Of a stretch of DNA of 64,000 bases, positions 12,354 to 23,130 are shown one piece after another; position 1 is the stretch's first letter, and each line of letters begins with the position of its first letter. Location: positions 1 to 64,000 of the forward strand of contig JALJCO010012913.1 in the NCBI GenBank assembly GCA_023101725.1, read 5' to 3'. This DNA is from Atherinomorus stipes (Eukaryota; Chordata; Actinopteri; Atheriniformes; Atherinidae). The position numbers were made by a program, and so were the translations under genes. The notes under the pieces were generated by a model. That model was not told where the DNA came from. It made no database searches and saw only the letters and a program-made list of their open reading frames with translations.

Positions 12354-12685
12354 TCTGTAACTAACAGAGTTGAACTGGCTGAAGCTGAGGCCTGGTTGCA
12401 TCTCCTGTGCAAGAAACCAGTGACACAAAAATGAAAGAAGAAATAACAACGGAGCAAAAAATAGAAAATAAACAATATTGGAGAGTTTTATAATTCTTAA
12501 TCGTTCCACATGTCAATTATTTTACATTATAGCCCATAATTATTTTACTTTTCTCTGTTATTTTAAAACTAAACGGAGATCTGCACAGTTTCAAATTATC
12601 ACTAATATAACTCCCAAACCATTAACTTCCCAAATAAAAAGTTTAGGGCACCATCATTTTTGTCCAGGCCTGCTCCAGGAGTTGG
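12354..12685. other. AT-rich stretch, nothing seen
   Basis: Ordinary AT-rich sequence between two microsatellites. There is no repeat, RNA gene or protein frame I can support. Confidence 0.5.
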
Positions 12686-12718
12686 TTTTTTTTTTTTTTT
12701 TATATATATATTATATAC

Positions 12719-12776
<58 letters not shown>
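12686..12776. repeat. T16 run followed by (TA)n microsatellite
   Basis: A run of T leads into TATATATATATTATATACAT and then an uninterrupted (TA)n to 12775. The open frames crossing it (poly Ile-Tyr) are artefacts. Confidence 0.97.
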
Positions 12777-12780
<4 letters not shown>

Positions 12781-13463
12781 ATTCTGTTGAAACTGAAAAC
12801 CAATGTCTGACTTCCATTGGTTCATTTTCAGAGTGTTTTATTCATTATTTCTTTTGTCAGATTGGTTATTTCTGTGACCACGGTGGGTTTTTCTGTCATT
12901 AACCAACGTTTTTTTCCATGTCTGTATGAGACATTTACAGCATTATAAACATCTGTGGAACACCAGTCTGAGCCGACCGAGGAGGTGGAATCAGCAACCA
13001 TAAGTTTTATTTTCTGGAGCTCAGAACAAGTTTAAAAAGGCTTATTGTACTTCTTTATGTGGCACTGCAACAATCTGCAGTGATTAATGACGACCTATAG
13101 CTTTTTCTCAGAGAGACTTATATGAGACCGAAGCTCTGCGTCCGATTCATACACTTAACTCGATTTAACTGCTGCAGTATATCACTTTTTTGACTGTGCC
13201 ATATTTATCAGTATTCCCAGCACAGACACTAACAACACATTTGTCACTGTAGCAGCAGGATTCCCGTGTGGTACCAGACGGTATTTTCTGCACAGCAAGT
13301 ACAGCACGGTACGTGCATGCCGGTGCAGAGAGAAACGGGGGCGTCCTGCCACTGAGATGTGACCGAAACAAGACGCTGGCCCGGCAGCCGGAGCGGGAAG
13401 CTGAGGGTTCCTGCTGCACTGAGGAAAGCAAAGCACCAGCTCAGGTTGTGTAGAAATGGAACA
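12777..13463. other. Single-copy stretch, no supported gene
   Basis: Mixed composition. Overlapping minus-strand frames (13165-13502) and a short plus frame (13268-13453) compete over the same bases, and none resembles a known family. Confidence 0.4.
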
Positions 13464-14690
13464 GGGTTCCCACTCTGTTCTGGAAGCTGCTTTCCAGCAC
13501 ATTTTCAGGACTGAAGACTAATAAATTCCACCCCAAGCTTTTGGAGAAGTTATTTTCTACCATTGTACCGAACATTTTGTACAGTGATGAAGAAGCGATG
13601 AAGCAGCGACGAAGACGAAGTAGCGATGAAGCAGATGAAGACAAAGCAGCGCCAAAGTAACAACAAGCGATGAAGCAGAGACGAAGTATTAACGAAGTAG
13701 CAACAAAGTAGCAATTAGGCACAAACGAAACAGAGACCAGTGTTGTATAGTAACTAAGTAAAAATACTTAGTTATTTTACTTAAGTAGTGTTTTTTTATA
13801 TTTGTACTGTACTTTACTACTTCTATTTCTGATTACTTTTACTTTTACTTCACTACATTTTCCGAGAAAAATCAGTACTTTTACTCCGTTACATTTACCT
13901 GAGCATCTTAGTTACTCGTTACAAAATAAAAGGAACCTAACAGCCAATGAGAATCTTTGTTTTGTTGTAGTGGGACTAGCAGCCAATAGCAGCCGCCGTC
14001 TCTGAAGCTAAACACACCTTTACCTGCCTCAGCAGCAGGTGAACGGCTGTTCAGCATCGCTGGTCTTCAGTCCAAGAACCAGACTGATTCTCACCATTTT
14101 GAGAAGCAACTTCTTTTGAGGTTGAACAAAAAGTTTTTCTGGGTTCAGTAACGACTGATGGACAGTTCATGTGTGTCGCACTGCAGTCACGTTAAAGTTC
14201 AACCAATCAAGGTTTTGTTTGTTTGCATCACCTCCGAGCACCAAGAGTTTATTAGGAATGATTTAATATTGAACGCACGTGAGTATGAATGTTGGTAGGC
14301 ATGCAGGTCTGTGAGGATGTTTGTGTGTATTTTTCTCCATGGTGGGTTTATGTAAGGAGGTACTGAAGCTCCTTTACACTTTGCAAATTAAAACTTAAAA
14401 ACTAAACAGAAATAAAGAAAATGTTAAACTCAAATTTCTGATTGCGTTTTATTAGCAGTACTTTTTACTTTTGATACTTAAGTACAGTAAATACTAGCAA
14501 CTTTTTTACTTTTACTCAAGTAATATTCTAGCAGACGACTTTCACTTTTACTTGACTCATTTTCCAGTAAGGTACTTTTACTTTTACTCAAGTACAGCTT
14601 TTGGGTACTTTATTATTAAGTATTAACAAAGTAGCAATTAGGCAGAAACGAAACAAACAGAGATGAAGTTGCTCTTTTGATCCAGCGCTC
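13464..14690. mobile_element. Second copy (left part) of the GGGTTCCCAC-end element, interrupted
   Basis: GGGTTCCCACTCTGTTCTGG at 13464, then CATTTTCAGGA, matches the left end of the element at 10551. It is followed by a shorter, more degenerate version of the same GA-rich tandem (GATGAAGCAGCGACGAAG, 13586-13735). A hAT-like insertion (13738 to about 14612) follows, after which one more tandem unit resumes (GTATTAACAAAGTAGCAATT, near 14620). The right end found in copy 1 (GTGGGAACCC) is absent here. Confidence 0.55.
13738..14612. mobile_element. hAT-like non-autonomous element rich in TACTTTTACTT words
   Basis: It begins CAGTGTTGTATAGTAACTAA, continues with ACTTTTACTT-type words (13790-13900), and has an inverted-type tail of TTTTACTTTTACTCAAGTAC words (14460-14605). 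The CAGTG start and the TAACTAAGTA / TACTCAAGTA themes match a very common fish non-autonomous hAT-like repeat known to me from memory. The expected terminal CACTG on the right is missing, so that end is truncated. There is no transposase. Confidence 0.6.
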
Positions 14691-14868
14691 GTGCTTATTG
14701 TTTTCGGATCCAAAAAAGCCGAACAACAAAACCTGAAATCATCCGTATGAGACCACTGTAACACAAACAACCACATGATGGACTGGGACAACGCAACAAT
14801 AATCGGACCTGAAAACGGGCTTTGATGCTCTCGCACACCTGGGACGCTCTCCTCCACAGGCCACCGGC

Positions 14869-14974
14869 AGGGCGGGGGGGGGGGCGGGGCGGGGGGTGGG
14901 GCAGGCGGGGCGGGGCGGGGCGGGGCAGGCGGGGCGGGGGGGGGCGGGGGGGGGGTGGGGCAGGCGGGGCGGGT
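14869..14974. repeat. G-rich minisatellite (GGCGGGG/GGCAGGC words)
   Basis: About 105 bases of GGCGGGG, GGGGTGGGGCAGGC and G8-G10 runs on the plus strand. Many closely spaced G runs make it a strong candidate for G-quadruplex formation. The antisense Pro/Ala-rich frames across it are artefacts. Confidence 0.9.
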
Positions 14975-15139
14975 TGGCCACGCCCGGGGAACATCACATA
15001 AGGACACGTCACAGCGATCAGCTGACGTTTCTGAGGAAGACTGCTGAAACATGTCAAAGTAAATGAAACAACTTTCATTCACCTTTTATCCGAACAAAAG
15101 AAAATGAAGCTAAGTAGCAACGAAGCTTCTTTTAGTTTC

Positions 15140-15560
15140 TTTTTTTTGTGTGTTTGTTTTTAATATTTCTGTCGAACCACAATTCAAAATCAGTGTCATG
15201 ATTTTCATAGAATTTTTATTTATTATTACTTTTATTTATCTATTATTTTGTTTGATTGGGACAGACATGTTAATGAACAGACATGAGAAATACACGAATG
15301 TTAGCACGCCACATTCTAGCTGAAGGCTAATTTCCATCTGCAGTCCCAGGGCGGGGGTCACTTAGGGGGATAAAAACACAAGCAATAAAATCACAACAGA
15401 TACAGATAAAACCCTCAAAAGCAATCAGGGATGCAGAAATACTAAATCATTTTTCCTTCTTTAACTGGAGGGTGTGAATCATTCCGACGACTGTGTCCAG
15501 ATGAGGTGTGTAAGTTTGAATTATTCCAGTACAAATGTTGCAGATAAATTCCTGCTGGTT
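15140..15560 (+). repeat. Dispersed repeat, copy 1 (second copy at 42781-42980)
   Basis: TTGTTTTTAATATTTCTG then GAACCACAATTCAAAATCAG and TCATGATTTTCATAGAATTT (15160-15222) recur at 42800-42865 with few changes. GGAGGGTGTGAATCATT (15466) recurs as GGAGGGTATGAATTATT (42926). In this copy the two blocks are about 240 bases apart, whereas they are about 55 apart in the other, so this copy carries extra sequence (15223-15456) or the other has lost it. Confidence 0.65.
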
Positions 15561-15571
15561 GTTATTTTCAT

Positions 15572-15573
<2 letters not shown>

Positions 15574-15644
<71 letters not shown>
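15574..15644. repeat. 71-nt G homopolymer
   Basis: Uninterrupted run of G. Real poly-G/C tracts of this length are rare. Both replication slippage and sequencing or assembly artefact are possible. Confidence 0.95.
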
Positions 15645-15645
<1 letters not shown>

Positions 15646-15946
15646 GAAGATTCGTTACCGGCGACTTTGTTCTGAAGTGAAACACATGGAATGAAAAATC
15701 AGAAGGAGCCAGTTTATGAAATGATTGTTTGGGAACGACTCATTGAGATGCGGCCCCCATAAAGAGCCATAAATCCATCTCTGATGTACGCGGCTGGATC
15801 ACTAAATGACATCACAGGCTCCGGGCAGGTTGGTGAAACTCTAACACGCCAGCCATGTTCGTAAAGCTCCGACTCAGATATCATCCTTCCATTTCTGCAA
15901 TTACCGTGTTGTTAATCATCCAAATCAATTTCAAGCTGCACAATTA

Positions 15947-15948
<2 letters not shown>
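15645..15948. other. Single-copy spacer, nothing seen
   Basis: About 300 bases of ordinary composition between the G run and the GT microsatellite. No feature is supported. Confidence 0.5.

Positions 15949-15989
<41 letters not shown>
15949..15989. repeat. (GT)n microsatellite
   Basis: About 20 uninterrupted GT units, followed by the imperfect continuation CATGTGTGTGCGTGTGG. It abuts the telomere-motif-rich repeat at 15990. Confidence 0.98.
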
Positions 15990-15990
<1 letters not shown>

Positions 15991-16285
15991 ATGTGTGTGC
16001 GTGTGGCCGCATACTTGCAACATTGTGGGGACCATGTTCTGGATTTTTACCATCACTGTGGGGACGTCTTGCCCTCATGGGGACATTTTCCCGGTTCGCA
16101 TGGGGATGAACCCCGTTTTGAGGGTCAAGATTAGGTTTTAGAGATTAAGTTCCAATCAGGTTTAGGTTAGGATTAGGACAAGGGTTAGGTTTAGGCAATC
16201 AGTTCTGGGCGTTAGGTTTAGGGTAAGGGGCTAGGAAATGCATTATGCTGATGGATGTACCCCACGAGGAATGAAAACTGTGTGC
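15990..16285 (+). repeat. GTGGGGAC / GTTAGG-rich dispersed repeat, copy 1
   Basis: CATTGTGGGGACCATG, CTGTGGGGACG and CATGGGGACATT words are followed by degenerate TTAGG repeats (GGTTTAGGTTAGGATTAGG, GGTTTAGGGTAAGGGGCTAGG) and AATGCATTATG. The same module occurs in reverse orientation at 43180-43420. It looks like a common fish dispersed repeat that contains telomere-like motifs, not a true telomere remnant. Confidence 0.75.
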
Positions 16286-16597
16286 GTGCGCGCTGAGAAG
16301 CTCCTGTTCTCCATCTTTTAGTCTCAGCATGCGCGGACCTACGGTGGTGGAAAACACGACACCGATGCAGCCGGACGAACAAGATCGTGCAGCTCGTCTC
16401 CCCCACATGCCCCCCCTAGAGGCTTCGTACCCGAAACTCTGGCATTGAGCAGAAACAGTATCAGAGACACGGCAGAGAAGAAAGATCAGCTCATTCTGCA
16501 CATCAGCAGCTGTAAGAGCAGGTGGAGGAGAGAAGAGATCGGAGTTAACGTTTAAACTTAAGCAATGCACCTTTAACTGCAGATAAGATGCATGTTC
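16286..16597. other. Single-copy spacer, nothing supported
   Basis: The minus-strand frames at 16199-16570 have no recognisable domain and partly overlap the dispersed repeat to the left. Confidence 0.4.
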
Positions 16598-16892
16598 TTA
16601 AAGGAGCATTCCACCCACAGAATGATGTAACTTTATCTTCCACCCCCCCTCATGGTGAGAAAGACTCTGCAGCACTTTTTTAATATGTCAAATGCAGCCG
16701 GTGATCAGGAAGGCTTCTCGTTTCCCCCCAACTTTCATATCATGGAGTTCACCGGGGTCCGAGCCAAAAAGGTCCTTAAAGTCCACAAAAACGTGTCAAT
16801 ATTCCTCCATACTGCTCGTCCATCGTAATCCACGTGTCCTGAGTGGGTAGCGTCCAGAATTTACTGGAAACGACGTCATTTAGTAGATTTTT
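16598..16892 (+). mobile_element. Single arm of a TTAA-flanked foldback-type element
   Basis: Starts TTAAAGGAGCATTCCACCC and runs through CCGGGGTCCGAGCCAAAAAG and GACGTCATTTAGTAG. The same about 295 bases form both inverted arms of the element at 36222-37070, which ends GGGTGGAATGCTCCTTTAA. A TTAA at the outer end in two independent copies fits TTAA-targeted (piggyBac-like) insertion. Only one arm is present here. Confidence 0.7.
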
Positions 16893-18050
16893 TAAATGAA
16901 TAAATGAGTTTCTGTCTTTAACAGAACCGAGTGTCTCTGTCCTCTGAATCCAACACCACTCGGACTCCTTTCAGCCTCCGTAGATTCTCCGTCGTCCGTC
17001 TCGCTGTCTGAGCAGCCACAGGTGCGAGTGTTCGCCATAAACCGCCATCCCACAAGCGACGGGCGAAGAATCGCACATGGCATCAGTACAGGTGGGGTTG
17101 GAGCGATGCTGCGTATCCCGATGACAAGCATAAAAACTCAGCAGGGACGGATGCAGATGGCATTTTACCGCAGCTTTCTGTTCCCGCGTTTGTCCGTTCA
17201 CGGTTCGGCTCGTGGAAACCAGACGTTTCCCTGGGAGGTTCTGGTCATCAGCACCGGATCTAGAGAGGAACTTTTATGTTTAATGATCAAACTAATGAGT
17301 TATTTTTCCTCCAGGTGACGACTTATTTTTATGTAAATAGATTCCATGTGGAAAAAAGACCAAGTTTTATGTCAGTTTTACGATTTTGAGTGGATCATCT
17401 TCATCTGTGCATCATTTCACGGAGGATTTTTCACTGTTTTTCACTAATCAAATATACTGGAAAGGTTATCATTTCTACCGGTTGAACCTATTTTCTCCAC
17501 ATCAGCATCTCCAGCTGCACCCCCCAGCACACGAGCATTTCACTCTGAATGTGAACGGAGTGAATCTGTAGATGTTCCCAGAAAACCTGCAGAAATCTCA
17601 ACGATCAATCACATTTTTTCTTCTTTTGACAAATGACTGTTCATAGTCTACATGTCTTAAACCTGAGCACATGCGGTTCACTCCATCAGCCTTTGACCCG
17701 GAGCATTTCATTTCCACGGAGACGTGAATCCACCTCCTCACCACTTAGCTGCCTGCATTCACACACTTTCCTCGAAGCAATCGAAGCACTGCTGATCTTG
17801 CATCATTGCTTTGGACGATGCTATTATCCACAATCGAGCAGCATAAATGAATAAATCTGCATACGTGTGGAACCGCGCTGCCGCTTTTGCATTTCAATGT
17901 CACACATTTGCATCTGATGTGATAACGTTTAACGCTGATGAGCAGAAAAGATGGATGAAGCTTATTTCACCATCTCACACGCCGAGTAGCAAGTAGACCC
18001 ACAAATATCGACAATATCAATACCACCGTTGGTGTTGATATCGGTCGATA
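16893..18050. other. Single-copy region, no supported gene
   Basis: Contains several short competing frames (16892-17131 minus, 17022-17318 plus, 17386-17571 plus) without recognisable domains. At 18005-18050 a near-palindrome of ATATCAATACCACC and GGTGTTGATAT resembles a short repeat end. Confidence 0.4.
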
Positions 18051-18189
18051 CACGCTCAGAAACAGGTACGAGACAGGATCATTTCTGTACCTGCAGGTAC
18101 ATTTATTACAAATGTTCTCTCAAAAGTACAATATTGGTCTTTATGAGGCCAGAAGTACCTATATACTATGAAAAAGGCTCCACAGTAAT
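18051..18189 (+). repeat. Dispersed repeat with GTACCT words, copy 1
   Basis: GACAGGATCATTTCTGTACC, TACAATATTGGTCTTTATG and AGAAGTACCTATATACTATG are repeated almost exactly at 35810-35915 in the same orientation. No coding potential. The outer boundaries are uncertain. Confidence 0.75.
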
Positions 18190-19288
18190 GGAACGGCCAT
18201 TTGTGTGGCAGCCGGAGCGTATGACGTAACCTCAGATGTCGACTCCCTGACTGGTAATAATTCTGTCTGCCATCTTCGGATTATCGTCTCAGCCCCATCA
18301 GTCAGAAAATCCGGATTCAGATTAGAGGAAGAAACTTTTTACGGTTTCGTAACGGCTGAACTCCGGAGCAGAACGAAGCTGCAGCTCTGCAAGGTTTCAG
18401 GTGAAAGTGGTTATTCTGCCACAGACGTGCTCAGACGGAGAGAAGTGATGCGCACGTTCGTAGTTCTGGTGTCAGTCTGCACAGATGCAGCGATTTCAAC
18501 CACAAACAGTCTCTGTGGGAATAAACTTCTTCTGGCGGCAGATAATCATTCACATCCATCTTCCGTCTGGTGTCTCGTGCGGTTTCTGCCGCCTCAGGGT
18601 CGATGCATCAGTCTGAATGTGCATGAAACTGCTGCAGCACGTGACTGAAAATGACTTTCATGAGTGCTTTTCCTTTGCTGGGGAGTTTTATTCTCAGTCT
18701 TCCCTGAAGCTTTCGTGCTCCGATCCGTCTGGTTCCTGCAGCAGCTCCTGTTTTTACGGCCCAGTAAGAGAAACTTCCAGCTCGGCTCTGCCATCTGTGA
18801 GCGGGTGCGAGGAGCAGGAAGGGGGGGGGCAGCTCTACGCTGACGCCGCTCGTGTCTGGGATCATGTTGGGGAGATCTCCGTGGCCTGTAAGCACAACAC
18901 AGCTGCTGCTTGTGTTGCTTGTTGGCCTCTGTTCCTCACAAGCACTTGGTATTCAGCTGCGACTCGACGGGGGGGGGGGGGGGGGAGCTAGAAAGCAAAG
19001 ACTGTTCTGCAATTTAGGCTCCAAATCAAACAAACTGCTGCATGAAACATAATAAGCAGCGTTTGAGGACCAGCTGGGCTCAGCCCGGAGTCACACCAGG
19101 TGTAAATGTGAAAAATTAGAAGAGCTTTTCTCGTCTTTCCCTAAAAAATGTCTTTATAAGGCGAGAAAAGACGTAACCGAGTGGATAAACTGTCAATGTG
19201 ATGTTGCTAAAACACGTGTGCTGCACTCACGCTAACAGTTCGTTCAGTTTTCACTTTTTCTCTTCTGTTTGACCTTTCCCCTTTCTCA
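18190..19288. other. Single-copy region, no supported gene
   Basis: The plus-strand open frame 18205-18648 (147 codons) and overlapping frames on both strands at 18594-19052 have no domain I recognise. Short G runs occur at about 18820 and 18970-18985. Confidence 0.4.
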
Positions 19289-20342
19289 CCAGCAGCCCCC
19301 AGAGACCCCAGACCTGGGCCACCAGCAGACCCCAGACCCGGGCCACCAGCAGCCACCAGCAGCCCCCAGAGACCCCAGACCCGGGCCACCAGCAGACCCC
19401 AGAGACCCCAGACCCGGGCCACCATCAGCCCCCAGACCCGGGCCACCATCAGCCCCCAGAGACCCGACCCCAGACCCGGGCCACCAGCAGACCCCAGAGA
19501 CCCCAGACCCGGGCCACCAGCAGACCCCAGAGACCCCAGACCCGGGCCACCAGCAGACCCCAGAGACCCCAGACCCGGGCCCCCATCAGCCCCCAGAGAC
19601 CCCAGACCCGGGCCACCAGCAGACCCCAGAGACCCCAGACCCGGGCCCCCATCAGCCCCCAGAGACCCCAGACCCGGGCCCCCATCAGCCCCCAGAGACC
19701 CCAGACCCGGGCCACCAGCAGACCCCAGAGACCCCAGACCTGGGCCACCAGCAGACCCCAGACCCGGCCGCCACCAGCAGACCCCAGAGACCCCAGACCC
19801 GGGCCACCATCAGCCCCCAGACCCGGGCCACCATCAGCCCCCCAGAGACCCCAGACCCGGGCCACCAGCAGACCCCAGAGACCCCAGACCCGGGCCCCCA
19901 TCAGCCCCCAGAGACCCCAGACCCGGGCCACCAGCAGACCCCAGAGACCCCAGACCCGGGCCACCAGCAGAAAGACCCCAGACCCGGGCCACCCAGCAGA
20001 GCCCCAGACCCGGGCCACCAGCAGCCCCCAGAGACCCCAGACCTGGGCCCCCAGCAGCCCCCAGAGACCCCAGACCTGGGCCCCCATCAGCCCCCAGAGA
20101 CCCCAGACCCGGGCCACCAGCAGCCCCCAGACCCGGGCCACCAGCAGACCCCAGAGACCCCAGACCTGGGCCACCATCAGCCCCCAGAGACCCCAGACCC
20201 GGGCCACCAGCAGACCCCAGAGACCCCAGACCTGGGCCCCCATCAGCCCCCAGAGACCCCAGACCCAGGCCACCAGCAGCCCCCAGACCCGGGCCACCAG
20301 CAGACCCCAGAGACACCAGACCTGGGCCACCAGCAGCAGCCC
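19289..20342. repeat. 33-bp minisatellite, Pro/Gly-rich frames on both strands
   Basis: Roughly 30 units built from CCCAGAGACCCCAGACCC and GGGCCACCAGCAG. The 33-bp length keeps frames open: 19269-20492 plus gives 407 codons of TPETPDPGHQQ-type repeats, and the minus strand gives 305 codons of GLWGLLVARVW-type repeats. Units of 18-21 bases are also mixed in (for example 19320-19345). Both strands stay open, no start or domain is outside the repeat, and the flanks do not look coding, so I call a minisatellite and not a gene. Confidence 0.9.
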
Positions 20343-21274
20343 AGCTTTGACAACCCCCCCCCCCAAAGAGATGGGCGTACAGAGGGTGACCGCAGCCAGC
20401 CAAGGATTGGCATGCCCCCCACCTCAGCATGTGAGAAGCTGGCAGAACACCTGGAAGCTAACCCCCCCCCAAACCCCCCCTCCTCCAGATGACTCCTCTA
20501 AGTGGCTGTAAGTGCTGTTATATGGTGTCGTTAAGGGGCTGCAACAGTCCTAAAGAGCCCCCGCCTCCATGGAGATGTGTGTGTGTGTGTGTGTGAGGGG
20601 GGGGGGTAAATCACAGAGTGGTGAAACGGAAGCTGCCTCACATTAGTGACGGCTAATTAGCTTGTAGTGATGAAGACGGGGGGGGGGGGGGGGGGGGGCG
20701 TCTGCTGTCTCTGAGCAGGACCTCGGGAGGAGCTCCAGTTCGTGTTTTCATGGGTCACCCCCCCCCCCAGGCTGCACTAAAAACGTCTAAATCTAACCCC
20801 CATTTGCAGGAACAGATGAAATGTGTCGGTGAGTAACGGACATGAATGAGAACACGTTAGCGTCATGCTGCTGCCTCATAAAACGCGTTTGGGCCTCGTG
20901 GTGACGGCAGCGCGGAAGTTCCCGCCCGTCTACACGAACCTCACAAAAGCATCCGCAGGACTCGGCACGGATGATTAGTTCTGAGGACGCTTTGGTGTGG
21001 AGGACCTTTACTCCGCTGATGCAGGCGATGCGCTCAGTCAGGCCTTTGAAATTCAAATGCTGCTTCCACTTTGTGTCCCGCTGACGGCTTTGAACGTTCT
21101 CATGAAAGGAAGGCAAGCGAGATGGGAGCGAGGGGGGGGGGGGAGAACAGAGGGGCGAAAAATCAGCCTCATCCCAAAATAGATGACAGCGCCGAACCAG
21201 GACGACTAAAATAGACGGTTAGAAAGGAGCTTGTCTGAGGGCTGCAAATAGAAACGATGCCGATAACATCATCA
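20343..21274. other. Single-copy stretch with short microsatellites
   Basis: Includes (GT)n with a following G run (20577-20606), a G run at 20680-20698, a C run near 20757-20769 and a G run near 21131-21142. The minus-strand frame 20793-21116 (107 codons) is varied in composition but I recognise nothing in it. Confidence 0.5.
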
Positions 21275-21746
21275 ATGCTGGCAGCATCAGCTCTCATCAG
21301 CTGTTCACCGAGCAACAGCACGCCAACGTTCATCAGCTGTTCACCGAGCAACAGCACGCCAACGTTCATGTTCAGGCCGCAGGGGCGTTCATCACCGCGG
21401 CTCTCATCAGCTGTTCACCGAGCAACAGCACGCCAACGTAACTCATCAGCTGTTCACCGAGCAACAGCACGCCAACGTTCTTCATCAGCTGTTCACCGAG
21501 CAACAGCACGCCAACGTTCATCACCGCAGCTCTCATCAGCTGTTCACCGAGCAACAGCACGCCAACGTTCATCACCGCAGCTCTCATCAGCTATTCACCG
21601 AGCAACAGCACGCCAACGTTCATCAGCTGTTCACCGAGCAACAGCACGCCAACGTTCATCACCAGCTGATGTTCACGAGAAAAAAAAGAGAATTTCTAAC
21701 GGAAGTTTTAATAAGTTTTAACGGGAAAAAAAAGGCGAACGTAATT

Positions 21747-22243
21747 GAGGGAGAAGAGAGAGGAAAAGGGGAGAGGGGAAAAGGGGGAAGGGGGAGGGGA
21801 AGAGGGGGGAAAAAGAAGAGGGGAAAGGGAGAAGGAGGAAAAGAAAAGAGGGGAAAGAAAGGAGGGGAAGGGGAGAAGGGGGAAAGGAAAAAAGAGGGAA
21901 AAAGAAAAGGAGAAAGAAAAAAAGAAGGAGAAAAAGGGAGGGGAAAAGAGAAAGGAGAAAGAGGAGGAAAAGAAAGAAAGAAGGAGAAAAAAAAAGAAAG
22001 AAAAGGAGAAAGAAAGAAAGAAGAAGAAAGAAAAAGGAGAGAAAAGGGAAAGGAGAAGAGGAGAAAGAAGAAAGAAGGAGGAAAAAGAAGAAAGAAAAAA
22101 GAAGGAGAAAGAAAAAGAAGGAGAAAGAAGAAGAAGGAGAAAGAAGAAAGAAGGAGAAAAAAAAGAAAGAAAAAAGAAGGAGAAAGAAAAAGAAGGAAAA
22201 AGAAGAAGGGAAAGAAAAAAAAGGGAAAAAAGGGAAGGGAAGA
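21747..22243. repeat. 497-nt uninterrupted polypurine tract
   Basis: Only A and G occur on the plus strand from 21747 to 22243. The texture changes from G-rich (GGGGAGAGGGGAAAAGGGGG) at the left to A-rich (GAAAGAAGAAGGAGAAAG) at the right. It is embedded in the 51-bp minisatellite, which resumes directly on the right at CTCTATCAGCTG. Such tracts can form triplex DNA (H-DNA). The Lys/Glu/Arg-rich frames are artefacts. Confidence 0.97.
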
Positions 22244-22343
22244 CTCTCTATCAGCTGTTCACCGAGCAACAGCACGCCAACGTTCATCACCGCAGCTCTC
22301 ATCAGCTGTTCACCGAGCAACGGAGGAGCACGCCAACGTTCAA

Positions 22344-22356
22344 TGGGAGGGGGGGG

Positions 22357-22404
<48 letters not shown>

Positions 22405-22600
22405 CGGGGGGGGGCGGGGGGCGGGCGCGGCGGGCGCGGCGGGGGCGGCGGGCGCGGCAGGCGCGGCAGGGCGCGGCAGGGGGCAGGGCGCGGCAGGACC
22501 AGCGGCAGGCGCGGCAGGGCGGGGCCGGGGGCAGGGGCAGCCCGGCAGGGGCAGGGGCAGGGGGGGCGGGGGCAGGGGCCAGCCGGCAGGAGGCAGGGAA
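22344..22600. repeat. G-rich tract with long G runs and GGCGCGGCAGG words
   Basis: Starts GGGAGGGGGGGCGG, continues as an almost pure G stretch to about 22404, then GGCGCGGCAGG- and GGGGCAGG-type short repeats to about 22600. Strong G-quadruplex potential on the plus strand. It sits inside the 51-bp minisatellite, which returns near 22610. Confidence 0.92.
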
Positions 22601-22759
22601 TCAACTGCACTTCAATCAGCTGGACCAGAAGCAACAGCACGCCAACGTTCATCAACTCGCAGCTCTAATCAGCTGCCTCCACCGAGCAACAGCACCCCAA
22701 CGTTCATCACCGCAGCTCGCATCAGTGTTCACCGATGACTACGAGCACGCCCACGTTCA

Positions 22760-23130
22760 TCAGTGAAAAAAATCATCAGGTCAGAGAGAGAATGTCATCA
22801 CATTTCTCATCAGGCAAGAAAGAAATCATCAAAGAAAGAAAGTCATCAGGTCACGAGAAAGAGAATGTCAATACCGAGTCTCATCAGTATTCACCGAGAA
22901 AGAGCCAAGTCATCAGGTCGCGAGAAAGAGCCAAGTCATCAGTGTCGCCGAGAAAGAGCCAAGTCATCACCGAGTCTCATCAGTGTCACCGAGAAAGAGC
23001 CAAGTCATCACCGAGCTCTCATCAGTGTCACCGAGAAAGAGGCCGCCAAGTCATCACCGCACCGAGAAAGCAGCCAAGTCATCACCGCAGCTCTCATCAG
23101 CTGTCACCGAGAACAGCCCGCCAAGTCATC
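22760..23130. repeat. Derived block of the 51-bp minisatellite
   Basis: Units are shortened and altered to CACCGAGAAAGAGCCAAG then TCATCAGTGTC, so the AGCAACAGCACGCCAACG core has changed to AGAAAGAGCCAAG. It grades back into the standard unit after 23090. Either a local variant has spread, or the consensus here is poor. Confidence 0.7.

Noticed and set aside
13681..14660. About 45-bp target duplication flanking the hAT-like element
   Set aside because: The matching sequence on both sides is a unit of the pre-existing GA-rich tandem repeat, so it need not come from insertion.
16100..16240. Interstitial telomere remnant
   Set aside because: The TTAGG words are degenerate and embedded in a dispersed repeat that has a second copy at 43180-43420.
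18205..18648. 147-codon plus-strand frame
   Set aside because: No domain, starts next to a dispersed repeat, no supporting signals.
19449..20366. 305-codon minus-strand frame with GLWGLLVARVW repeats
   Set aside because: Antisense of the 33-bp minisatellite. Both strands are open because the unit length is a multiple of three and lacks stops.
21669..22766. 365-codon plus-strand frame, Lys/Glu/Gly-rich
   Set aside because: It runs through the polypurine tract, the G-rich tract and the 51-bp minisatellite. Its composition is simply that of the repeats in that frame.
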